This document shows positions 1-6,233 of a DNA stretch of 7,005 nt, piece after piece (position 1 is the first letter of the stretch; the number at the start of each line of letters is the position of its first letter). The translations under genes were made by a program, and so were the position numbers. The notes beneath the pieces were generated by a model. That model was not told where the DNA came from. It ran no database searches and saw nothing but the letters and a program-made list of their open reading frames with translations. This DNA is from Fidelibacterota bacterium (GTDB lineage Bacteria; Fidelibacterota; UBA2242). The DNA lies in contig JAFGXZ010000141.1 of assembly GCA_016936335.1 (NCBI GenBank), positions 1-7,005 of the forward strand, given 5' to 3'.

Positions 1-1071
1 GGATTGCGGGATACCTATATTGGACATGATAATCGGGGAAAATTCCCGCTTGATCCAATCACAGAGGGGTGGCTGACTGAAAGTCAGAGCCAGTATGGAC
101 CGATGCGGTTTATTACAGTCGGACCGTATGAACTGACTAAAAATTCACAGGCAGTGAGTTATGATTCAATATGTGCAGTGTATGCAATAGGGGTCGGATC
201 TGTTTCACGGACTGTTGCCGATACGGTTGGTCGAGCGTGGTTAAAGGGTGAAATTTCAGATTCAGAAAAAGATTCGATTGTTTTTAGTGGTCGTGATTCA
301 CTGTTTCATGCATTGGATCGAGCGAAATGGGCCTGGCAGCGGAGTTTTGATATTCCGGATCCGCCACCTCCACCGGATGTTGAAATTACCAGTGATGCTG
401 ACAGGGTCATTGTGGAATGGAGTTATCCTGATCCGGATTATTACTTGGATCCCGACACAAAAGTGGATGATTGGTACGCCTGGCGAATTTATCGAAAAAC
501 AGGGGCGGCATATGTGAATGACCCGTCAGGTATTCAAAGTAACAATTTCTGGGAAATGATTTATGAAACCAAAGACCGTAACAAGCTCAGCTATATTGAT
601 ACCGATGTTATTCGTGGTGTCAGTTATTATTATGCGGTTACTGCTGTGGATGATGGCTCACAGAATACCGATGGATTGAATCCCGGTGAAATGCTGGAAA
701 GTAGTCGATATGTTAATCGATCAGCCATTGCGGCGATACCGTTTAAAGAGGGATTGGCTGAATCGGATAAGGTCTTAGTCGTTCCAAATCCGGCCAGTAC
801 CGCCGCCGGGATTTTCGGCTATCCGGATAAACCCAACCAGATAAGTTTTGTAAATTTGCCCTATCGGTGCATGTTAACGATCTACACCGAAACCGGTGAT
901 CTTATTTATTCCATTGATCATAGCGGAACTGACCAGGAAATCTGGGAACAAAAAACCAAAGACAATCAATATGTATCCAGTGGAATCTATATTTTGGCTG
1001 TGACGGAGGCAGAATCATTTTCGGGAAAATCACTGTCGGATCATTTTGTAAAGTTTGTATTGGTTCGCTAA
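1..1071 (+). CDS. C-terminal part of a secreted/surface protein with FnIII-like module and T9SS-type sorting domain (5' partial)
   Basis: The reading frame is open to the left edge, so the 356 residues seen are only the C-terminal part of a larger protein. A TTG at base 4 is in frame but is not a credible start. Residues 1-115 hold an uncharacterised module (segments such as GPYEL and GRDSLFHALDRAKWAW). A proline-rich linker (PDPPPPPD, about 119-126) follows, then a fibronectin-III-like beta domain (about 126-245, with VIVEWSYPDPD and SYYYAVTAVDDG). The last hundred residues (about 256-356) have the layout of a T9SS type A-like sorting domain: VVPNP, then FVNLP, LTIYTETGDLIY, NQYVSSGIYIL and a final KFVLVR. 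By family knowledge this tail targets proteins across the outer membrane and is often removed. The protein is probably extracellular or surface-anchored. The PorV-like gene 10 bp downstream fits this. The ligand or activity of the full protein is unknown because the N-terminus is missing. Confidence 0.85.
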   Translation, partial: GLRDTYIGHDNRGKFPLDPITEGWLTESQSQYGPMRFITVGPYELTKNSQAVSYDSICAVYAIGVGSVSRTVADTVGRAWLKGEISDSEKDSIVFSGRDSLFHALDRAKWAWQRSFDIPDPPPPPDVEITSDADRVIVEWSYPDPDYYLDPDTKVDDWYAWRIYRKTGAAYVNDPSGIQSNNFWEMIYETKDRNKLSYIDTDVIRGVSYYYAVTAVDDGSQNTDGLNPGEMLESSRYVNRSAIAAIPFKEGLAESDKVLVVPNPASTAAGIFGYPDKPNQISFVNLPYRCMLTIYTETGDLIYSIDHSGTDQEIWEQKTKDNQYVSSGIYILAVTEAESFSGKSLSDHFVKFVLVR

Positions 1072-1076
1072 GGAGA
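1071..1076 (+). promoter_or_regulatory. Ribosome binding site of the PorV/PorQ-like gene
   Basis: AGGAGA overlaps the last base of the upstream stop codon and lies 5 bases before the ATG at 1082. It decides the start: an in-frame alternative start at 1055 has no such site and would put ten extra residues before a clean signal peptide. Confidence 0.85.
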
Positions 1077-1081
1077 ACATC

Positions 1082-2083
1082 ATGAAGTATAAATATTTAA
1101 TCATTGTATTCACAGTTTTACTGTCAGTACCAGGCTTTGCCAAAATTGTAAAACGTGGGCAAACGGGCTTCCGGTTCCTGGACAATCCGGTTTCTGCCGA
1201 AGCGATTGGAAGGGGTGGGCTTGGTTTGACACTGTTTAATAATTCCAACACGGTTTTCTGGAATCCCTCAGGATTAGCCTGGCAGATTTCCAAGTTTGAC
1301 TTCAATGCTAATTATACCAGTGGAATTGCCGATATAAATTACAGCTCTTTTGCAGGTTCTGTTGCGTTTGACAGGTTTGGCGTTCTGGCGTTGGATTTTC
1401 TGACGATGGATTATGGTGAATTTCAGGGTACGCAGTATGCAGATAACGAACAGGGTTATATAAAAACGGAACTTTTTCAGCCCAGCAGTTACGCAATCGG
1501 ATTCAGCTATAGTCAAAAAGTTAACAACCGTTTTTCCTATGGAATTCGTATAAAATACGCATATCAGGATTTAGGAAGTGTCTGGACAGGATCGATTTTG
1601 GCTGGTGATACGACCATCAGTCTCACAAAATATAATCATGGAGAACCGGCAATTGATGTTGGGACAACCTATGACTTTTTAAATCATGGAATTCGTTTTG
1701 GAGCGGTGATACAGAATTTTTCAAGAGAAATTAAGTATGAAGTGGAAAAATTTCCCATGCCCTATTCAGTCAGTTTCAGCCTGAGTCTGGATCCGCTTTC
1801 GATTTTGGCGATTAATAATAAAAATCATCATCTGATCATCGGTTTTGAGTCTTCACATCCACGGGATTATCTGGAAAAAATTAAGCTTGGTACCGAGTAT
1901 ACGTTTCAGAAAATTCTGATCCTGAGAACAGGATATATGGGCAACTATGATGAACGGGGACTTACGTTTGGTATTGGCGTTCGCCAGGTGTTAATCGGTA
2001 CCAACATGCGAATCGACTATGCGTATCAGGACTTTGGTGTTTTTAACGGAGTACATACATTTTCAATCGGAGTATCATATTAA
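1082..2083 (+). CDS. PorV/PorQ family (UPF0164-like) outer-membrane beta-barrel protein
   Basis: This is a 333-residue protein. It starts with a clear Sec signal peptide: two lysines, a hydrophobic core LIIVFTVLLSV, and likely cleavage after PGFA at residue 20. The mature N-terminus holds the segment typical of the PorV/PorQ family, around residues 34-66: DNPVSAEAIGRGGLGLT followed by NSNTVFWNPSGLAW. The rest is alternating amphipathic beta-strands rich in Tyr, Phe and Gly, and the chain ends in an aromatic residue (FSIGVSY), as barrel proteins usually do. PorV and PorQ are known partners of type IX secretion: PorV shuttles cargo from the translocon to the attachment complex. Whether this paralogue does so or only shares the fold cannot be told from sequence. 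It sits directly after a gene whose product has a T9SS-like sorting tail and before a GH9 hydrolase, probably in one transcript. Confidence 0.82.
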   Translation: MKYKYLIIVFTVLLSVPGFAKIVKRGQTGFRFLDNPVSAEAIGRGGLGLTLFNNSNTVFWNPSGLAWQISKFDFNANYTSGIADINYSSFAGSVAFDRFGVLALDFLTMDYGEFQGTQYADNEQGYIKTELFQPSSYAIGFSYSQKVNNRFSYGIRIKYAYQDLGSVWTGSILAGDTTISLTKYNHGEPAIDVGTTYDFLNHGIRFGAVIQNFSREIKYEVEKFPMPYSVSFSLSLDPLSILAINNKNHHLIIGFESSHPRDYLEKIKLGTEYTFQKILILRTGYMGNYDERGLTFGIGVRQVLIGTNMRIDYAYQDFGVFNGVHTFSIGVSY

Positions 2084-2103
2084 AAGTACTGTAATCTTTA
2101 AAA

Positions 2104-2109
2104 AGAGGA
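2104..2109 (+). promoter_or_regulatory. Ribosome binding site of the GH9 gene
   Basis: AGAGGA lies 6 bases before the ATG at 2116, in the 32-bp gap after the PorV-like gene. No promoter or terminator is evident in that gap, which supports read-through from upstream. Confidence 0.7.
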
Positions 2110-2115
2110 TTTTGT

Positions 2116-3906
2116 ATGAATTTTAAGAAGTGGAGTCCTGGGATAATATTCTTGTATATCGTTTCGTGTAAAGGTTTTGCCAATGAATCGGCTGTAATCC
2201 GGATTAATCAAATCGGTTATTTATCTGACGAGGCTAAAACAGCCGTTATACTTTCGGAAAAAAAGCTGGACGGAAAGAATATTGAAATAATTGTGCCCGA
2301 GTCGGATGCTGTGGTTTTAAGATCAGAATTAACATCTTCCGAGGGTTCATGGGGTGAATTTGAATATTGTTATCGGTTTGATTTTTCCGCCTTGAACAGA
2401 CCCGGGAAATACAGGATTAGAATCAGTAAGCTCAAGACATTATCCCGGGAATTTAACATATCTTCGGATGTTTATGACGGATATGCCGAGTCTATTCTTG
2501 AATACATACGCCAGCAGCGCTGCGGCTACAATCCATTTACCGATGAAGTTTGCCATAAAAAAGACGGCAGGACAATGTATGGTCCCATGCCGGACAGCAC
2601 CTACATTGATGTCAGTGGCGGCTGGCATGATGCCGGCGATCACCTGCGCTACATGCTGACGTCAGGAAATACCATCTGCCGGATGTTGTTTGCATACCTG
2701 GAACATAAAGACATCTTTGTTGATAATTTTAATGCACTTGGTCAACCCGGTGCCAATGGTGTTGCTGATATCCTTGATGAAATAAGATGGGGGCTGGACT
2801 GGATGCTGAAAATGCACCCGGCGCAAGACCAGCTTTTTCACCAGGTGGCCGATGACCGGGACCATGTGGGTTTCAAATTGCCCCACCTGGACACCGCCGA
2901 TTACGGCTGGGGACCGGGCAGTTACCGGGTGGTCTATTATGCCACCGGAAAGCCCCAGGGATTGTTTAAGTACCAGAATACATCGACGGGGATTGCCAAT
3001 CTTGCCGGGCGCTATGCGGCAGCAATGGCCATGGCATATCGGGTCTGGAAAGAGGACCTGAAGGACGTTGGTTTTGCGAACCGCTGTCTGAAGGCTGGTC
3101 GGGAAGTCTACGAAATGGGACTAAGGCAGCCGGGCTGCCAGGAGGGTACTCCCTGCCGTTCACCGTATCGCTATTCAGAAAATACCTGGGCTGACGATAT
3201 GGAGTGGGGAGCCGCAGAATTGTATAAAGTGACACAGAATTCAAAGTATCTGCATGACGCCAAAGATTTTGCCAAATTGATTAACACAAACTCCTGGATG
3301 GGTCGGGATACTGCCGATCATTATGAATGCTACCCCTTTATGAATATGGGGCATTATGCGTTATTTGAAGTGACCGATAAAGCGTTTCGGGACACGTTAA
3401 TTGGTTATTATAAAGCCCAAATTGAAGTCGTCAAAGCCAGAGCCGACCGAAATCCGTTCAAAATTGGCATTCCCTTTATCTGGTGTTCCAATAACCTGGC
3501 AGCCGCCTTTATCACGCAGTGTCTTTTATACGAGAAAATGACTGGTGATATTCAATACCGGAAACTGATGGCAGCCCACCGTGACTGGCTCCTGGGCAAT
3601 AATCCCTGGGGGGTCAGCCAGTTTGTGGGTATTCCAAAAGATGGGGTGACACCACTTCATCCGCATACGCCGATGATCCCACATTTGAATCGTTTACCAA
3701 TCGGTGGCTTGAACGATGGTCCGGTGTATGCTTCAATCTATAATAATCTAAAAGGTATTCGGCTTTATGAAGAGGATGAGTACGCCCGGTTCCAGTCCGA
3801 CTATGTTGTATTTCATGATGATCTGGGTGATTACAGCACCAACGAACCGACCCTGGATGGAACGGCCGAAGCGATCTATTTTTTCAGCGTATTAAGTTCA
3901 AAGTAA
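2116..3906 (+). CDS. Glycoside hydrolase family 9 (cellulase-type) with N-terminal Ig-like domain
   Basis: This 596-residue protein hydrolyses beta-1,4-glucan or a related beta-glycan by the inverting GH9 mechanism (family knowledge). An export signal (residues 1-22) is followed by a CelD_N-type Ig-like domain (about 24-116, with the typical IRINQIGYLSDEAKTAVI). The catalytic alpha/alpha barrel spans about 120-596. GGWHDAGDH (169-176) supplies the base and water-binding aspartates D172 and D175. YSENTWADDMEWGAAELY (353-370), LLGNNPWG (492-499) and DYSTNEP (572-578) are family hallmarks, and E577 is the expected catalytic acid. No dockerin, CBM or T9SS sorting tail is present; the protein ends soon after the E577 motif. 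The His-rich motif reads PLHPHTP (513-519) rather than the usual PHHR, so the exact substrate (cellulose, mixed-linkage glucan, oligosaccharide, possibly an amino sugar polymer) is open. Residues 15-18 (IVSC) also form a possible lipobox, so it may be a lipoprotein. Confidence 0.93.
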   Translation: MNFKKWSPGIIFLYIVSCKGFANESAVIRINQIGYLSDEAKTAVILSEKKLDGKNIEIIVPESDAVVLRSELTSSEGSWGEFEYCYRFDFSALNRPGKYRIRISKLKTLSREFNISSDVYDGYAESILEYIRQQRCGYNPFTDEVCHKKDGRTMYGPMPDSTYIDVSGGWHDAGDHLRYMLTSGNTICRMLFAYLEHKDIFVDNFNALGQPGANGVADILDEIRWGLDWMLKMHPAQDQLFHQVADDRDHVGFKLPHLDTADYGWGPGSYRVVYYATGKPQGLFKYQNTSTGIANLAGRYAAAMAMAYRVWKEDLKDVGFANRCLKAGREVYEMGLRQPGCQEGTPCRSPYRYSENTWADDMEWGAAELYKVTQNSKYLHDAKDFAKLINTNSWMGRDTADHYECYPFMNMGHYALFEVTDKAFRDTLIGYYKAQIEVVKARADRNPFKIGIPFIWCSNNLAAAFITQCLLYEKMTGDIQYRKLMAAHRDWLLGNNPWGVSQFVGIPKDGVTPLHPHTPMIPHLNRLPIGGLNDGPVYASIYNNLKGIRLYEEDEYARFQSDYVVFHDDLGDYSTNEPTLDGTAEAIYFFSVLSSK

Positions 3907-3908
3907 AT

Positions 3909-4484
3909 CTAGAGCGGACAACGATAATATTCGAATGAATAACCCGTATTGTTCCAGTTATCGAACTTGCGGACGACGTGACTTTTTTTCGTAAAATTCA
4001 GACTAACACCTTCCATGACATGTCCGGTCATATACAGGTAACCTTTTCGACGTAATGTATTCTGGTAAACACGCTTAAGCATCTTGGCGAGACCAAGATT
4101 CCGCCGGTCTTTTTTAACAATATAGGCATAGGTGTAAATCGTATCACCTTTGCCAAGATTGTCATCGAATTGGGCCCAGGGCTCCTTGGCGAAGTTTTCA
4201 ATTGGAGCACCGACTATAAAACCTTCGATGTCATTTTTAAATCGAATGATAAAGGGAAAGGTTTTGGGGTAATTGAAGTATTTTTTAATAGAATTCCGGT
4301 TAAACCGGGCATTATGACCAAAATTGTCGACCAGAGTTTCGGATATTTTCACGATGGTCCCATACTCCGACTCTCCGAGATGTTCCACCAGTTCGATGGA
4401 AATTCTGTCGGGAGTGGACGCCAGAATCCGGCTCTGGGTCTCGGAAAGAGTTACTTCGAAAAGATCGCGTGTTTGTTGGTCCAT
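3909..4484 (-). CDS. GNAT-family N-acetyltransferase
   Basis: The protein has 191 residues. The core shows GNAT features: a strand ending in GFIVGAP (88-94), a second strand TIYTYAYIVKK (115-125), then the acetyl-CoA pyrophosphate-binding turn DRRNLGLAKML (126-136), which matches the R-x-x-G-x-A pattern of motif A (R128, G131, A133), followed by an amphipathic helix. The C-terminal part (FTKKSHVVRKFDNWNNTGYSFEYYR) looks like the usual closing beta-strands. The acceptor substrate cannot be predicted, and I do not recognise a named subfamily. The ATG at 4484 has no Shine-Dalgarno sequence; a TATATT box lies 10 bases upstream. The gene ends TAG only 2 bp from the stop of the convergent GH9 gene. 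It follows the HAD gene on the same strand after 66 bp, and the candidate promoter suggests it can be transcribed on its own. Confidence 0.8.
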   Translation of the reverse strand: MDQQTRDLFEVTLSETQSRILASTPDRISIELVEHLGESEYGTIVKISETLVDNFGHNARFNRNSIKKYFNYPKTFPFIIRFKNDIEGFIVGAPIENFAKEPWAQFDDNLGKGDTIYTYAYIVKKDRRNLGLAKMLKRVYQNTLRRKGYLYMTGHVMEGVSLNFTKKSHVVRKFDNWNNTGYSFEYYRCPL

Positions 4485-4494
4485 ACGTGGTGGT

Positions 4495-4500
4495 AATATA
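4495..4500 (-). promoter_or_regulatory. Candidate -10 box of the GNAT gene
   Basis: On the minus strand TATATT matches five of six bases of the TATAAT consensus and ends 10 bases before the ATG. Transcription starting about 7 bases downstream would leave a leader of only about 3 bases, consistent with the missing Shine-Dalgarno sequence. No good -35 hexamer is found at 16-18 bp spacing, so this is tentative. Confidence 0.35.
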
Positions 4501-4549
4501 GGAATAAAATTCCATTTTCAGGAAACAGTTTTTTCCTCTTTGTGAAAAT
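4501..4549. repeat. Nested inverted repeats between the HAD and GNAT genes
   Basis: Three dyads are packed into 49 bp. GGAAT-AAA-ATTCC lies at 4501-4513. ATTTTCA (4514-4520) pairs with TGAAAAT (4543-4549). Inside the latter, AGGAAA (4520-4525) pairs with TTTCCT (4532-4537); the two stems share base 4520, so at most one can use it. Together 4514-4549 could fold into one hairpin with a one-sided bulge. There is no T-run of the kind that ends a standard intrinsic terminator. The region could be a weak terminator for the HAD transcript, an operator over the GNAT promoter, or chance in AT-rich DNA. Confidence 0.4.
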
Positions 4550-4550
4550 C

Positions 4551-5225
4551 TCAAATCCCCAGCCACTCCGGCAGGCGGTAGAAATCTTCCCGGCTTGTGA
4601 CGTGATAGGTGGGCAGTCCCAGTTGTTGCGCCGGTTGGATATCTGAAACTTCCGAATCGCCGACCATCAGCGCTTGTTCTGCCGGTACGTTATGCATCTC
4701 TAAAATCCGTTTAAAGCCCTTTTCGCCGGGCTTAATGTAATTGAGCTTTTCCCGTCGCGGCACCAGGAGTCTGCCGGCATCGGTCAGCGTAAACCGCCGC
4801 TGTGGCGGGAAGAAATCCGCAAGCCCGAGCCGCTGCAGAATTTTCATTCCGACCTTTTCATTGTTGGTTGTATAAAGATAGATCGGATAATGCCGGTCAA
4901 TTTTTTGGATGACGGCGCGACTTTTTGGGTCGGGAGTGATAAAATTTTCTACGGCGATCATTGTATCGAGAGTGTTCTCATATTCTTCAAAGCCGATATT
5001 GTAGTAGTAAAACAGGGTCAGGGTACTGGTGGGCGGACCGTTAAGTAGCTGTTTCAGTTCGGCTTTTTTTGCCAGGAATTCCTGTTTGACCTTTTCCGGG
5101 TCACCACCGGTTTTTTGAATCAGCAACCTGACAGCCGCTTCCGGATAAAGGCGGTCCATTTCAGGATTTGCCGGATAGAGGGTCCCATCCAGGTCAAAAA
5201 TGATCAGTTCAAATTCTCGTTTCAT
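4551..5225 (-). CDS. HAD-superfamily hydrolase (phosphatase-like)
   Basis: This 224-residue protein has all four HAD motifs. Motif I is FDLDGTLYP, with nucleophile D11 and D13. Motif II is YLYTTNN (T119/T120). The motif III lysine is probably K165 in YIKPGEKGF. Motif IV is MVGDSEVSD, with D190 and D195 binding magnesium. A helical cap (about residues 20-100) sits between motifs I and II, as in subfamily I phosphatases. The FDLDGTLYP form with Tyr-Pro after motif I resembles pyrimidine 5'-nucleotidase-like members, so a nucleotide or small phosphate ester is a reasonable but unproven substrate. The start was placed at the ATG just before motif I. The frame stays open 79 codons further upstream, but that stretch runs into pyrF and has no HAD similarity. 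A TTG two codons upstream (5231) has an AGGA 9 bases before it and is an alternative start. A perfect TTGACA (5255-5250) lies upstream without a good -10. Confidence 0.88.
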   Translation of the reverse strand: MKREFELIIFDLDGTLYPANPEMDRLYPEAAVRLLIQKTGGDPEKVKQEFLAKKAELKQLLNGPPTSTLTLFYYYNIGFEEYENTLDTMIAVENFITPDPKSRAVIQKIDRHYPIYLYTTNNEKVGMKILQRLGLADFFPPQRRFTLTDAGRLLVPRREKLNYIKPGEKGFKRILEMHNVPAEQALMVGDSEVSDIQPAQQLGLPTYHVTSREDFYRLPEWLGI

Positions 5226-5311
5226 AAACAATCCGGTTTTTCCTGCTATTGTCAACGCCGCTAAGTTATCAGGATAATTTCTTGAAGCAAATAAAAGTTT
5301 GGTGGTACCGG

Positions 5312-5331
5312 TGATTGTTGATTCTGATTGT
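5312..5331. repeat. Short direct repeat TGATTGT in the divergent promoter region
   Basis: TGATTGT occurs at 5312-5318 and again at 5325-5331, with a further TGATT at 5319-5323 between them. Such iterated short motifs can be regulator-binding sites, but at 7 bases in AT-rich DNA chance is a real alternative. Confidence 0.25.
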
Positions 5332-5398
5332 GAAATATTGGTAAAGAAACCGGGTCCTTTTCTATTATTCCCGGGATTATGTTTATGCAGATTCCTTA

Positions 5399-5427
5399 TT
5401 GAATAAATCGAAAAAAACCTGTATCTT
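5399..5427 (+). promoter_or_regulatory. Candidate promoter of the pyrF-pyrE operon
   Basis: TTGAAT (5399-5404) and TATCTT (5422-5427) match four of six consensus bases each and are separated by exactly 17 bp. The expected start of RNA, about 7 bases after the -10, falls near 5434, two bases before the pyrF ATG. No Shine-Dalgarno sequence precedes that ATG, so the message is probably leaderless or nearly so. No attenuator or leader peptide fits in the space. Confidence 0.5.
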
Positions 5428-5435
5428 CCCACGCC

Positions 5436-6233
5436 ATGAATTATGAGCATTATTTCAAACATTGTATAGACAAAAAATCATCGTTTCTCTGCACGGGAAT
5501 TGATCCCGATGTGAGCAAATTTCCGGCCGGTTTTTTAAAAAATGTCCGGGGTGTTTACGATTTTGTTCATGAGATTATTCAGACTACTGCCGATCTTACA
5601 GCGGCCTATAAATTCAACCTGGCATTTTTTGAAATGTGGGGCTGGAAGGGGCTGCAGGTTCTGGAAAAATTACTGGTGGAAGTTCCCGAAGATATACTAC
5701 TGTTGGCTGACGCCAAGCGCGGCGATATTGGGAACAGCTCAAAATTTTATGCAAAAGCGTTGCTTGAGGAATTGCCGTTTCACTCTGCTACGGTCAGTCC
5801 ATACCTGGGTTCCGACAGTATTCGGCCCTTTATCGAAGACGAAAACAAGGGGGCCTTTGTTCTCTGCGTAACTTCCAATGCTTCCGGCAGGGAGTTGCAG
5901 GAGCACGGAGGCGATAAGCCACTGTATATCAGGACTGCCGAAATTGTCCGGGATTTGAATGAGCATCATAATCTTGGGCTGGTCATGGGCGCGACCAAGC
6001 CGGCGCAATTACTGGATGTCCGGCGACAGTTCCCGGATTTACCATTCCTGATCCCGGGGGTCGGCAGCCAGGGAGGCGGAGTGGATACTGCCTTGGCGGT
6101 TTGCCGGGAGAATGGTTTGGGACTGATTAATGTTTCCCGGGGAATTTTATACCCGTCAGAAGGAACCTTTCCGGATAACGTCCGGCAACTCGCTGAGAAT
6201 TACAATCAATTGTTTAGCAATAAGGATTATTGA
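5436..6233 (+). CDS. pyrF: Orotidine 5'-phosphate decarboxylase, group 2
   Basis: PyrF converts OMP to UMP, the last step of de novo pyrimidine synthesis, in the cytoplasm. The 265-residue length is normal for the group 2 form. Landmarks are the N-terminal CTGIDPD (19-25), the catalytic DAKRGDIG with D92, K94 and D97 (the family D-x-K-x-x-D), SPYLGSDS (121-128), the phosphate-binding segment IPGVGSQGGG (206-215) and NVSRGI with R235. The ATG at 5436 gives the N-terminus expected for the family. It has no ribosome binding site but lies 8 bases after a -10-like TATCTT. The stop TGA shares its A with the ATG of pyrE (TGATG), so the two are translationally coupled. Confidence 0.96.
   Translation: MNYEHYFKHCIDKKSSFLCTGIDPDVSKFPAGFLKNVRGVYDFVHEIIQTTADLTAAYKFNLAFFEMWGWKGLQVLEKLLVEVPEDILLLADAKRGDIGNSSKFYAKALLEELPFHSATVSPYLGSDSIRPFIEDENKGAFVLCVTSNASGRELQEHGGDKPLYIRTAEIVRDLNEHHNLGLVMGATKPAQLLDVRRQFPDLPFLIPGVGSQGGGVDTALAVCRENGLGLINVSRGILYPSEGTFPDNVRQLAENYNQLFSNKDY
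6222..6226 (+). promoter_or_regulatory. Ribosome binding site of pyrE
   Basis: AAGGA inside the end of pyrF lies 6 bases before the ATG at 6233. It favours that ATG over the TTG one codon upstream at 6230. Confidence 0.65.

Larger units (their letters stand above)
5226..5435. other. Divergent intergenic region between the HAD gene and pyrF
   Basis: These 210 bp separate two divergent starts and must hold promoters for both directions. On the plus strand a TTGAAT-17-TATCTT promoter candidate lies next to pyrF. On the minus strand there is a TTGACA at 5255-5250, but no convincing -10 at 16-18 bp. The middle part holds a TGATTGT direct repeat and the short palindromes GGTACC and TCCCGGGA. No credible small gene or structured RNA was seen. 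Confidence 0.6.

Noticed and set aside
4..6. TTG as the true start of the first gene
   Set aside because: The frame is open through the window edge and the protein begins in the middle of a domain, so the gene starts upstream.
1055..1081. An earlier in-frame start for the PorV-like gene
   Set aside because: It overlaps the upstream gene and lacks a ribosome binding site, while AGGAGA and a clean signal peptide mark the ATG at 1082.
2514..2523. Perfect 10-bp palindrome GCAGCGCTGC inside the GH9 gene
   Set aside because: It lies in conserved coding sequence (QQRCGY), has no loop or flanking repeat, and is likely chance.
3980..3990. Run of seven T residues downstream of the GH9 stop as an intrinsic terminator
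   Set aside because: No stable GC-rich stem precedes it, and on the other strand it encodes lysines of the GNAT protein.
5250..5255. Perfect TTGACA on the minus strand as the -35 of the HAD gene
   Set aside because: The hexamers at 16-18 bp spacing (GATTGT, ATTGTT, TTGTTT) are poor -10 matches and would place the RNA start inside the gene.
5346..5377. CCGGG...CCCGG dyad upstream of pyrF as an attenuator or riboswitch
   Set aside because: The stem is only 5 bp with a 15-base loop, and it lies upstream of the inferred transcription start, so it would not be in the pyr mRNA.
5226..5462. A 79-codon N-terminal extension of the HAD gene on the minus strand
   Set aside because: It would overlap the pyrF start and the promoter region, shows no domain-like sequence, and the canonical HAD N-terminus begins right after the ATG at 5225.
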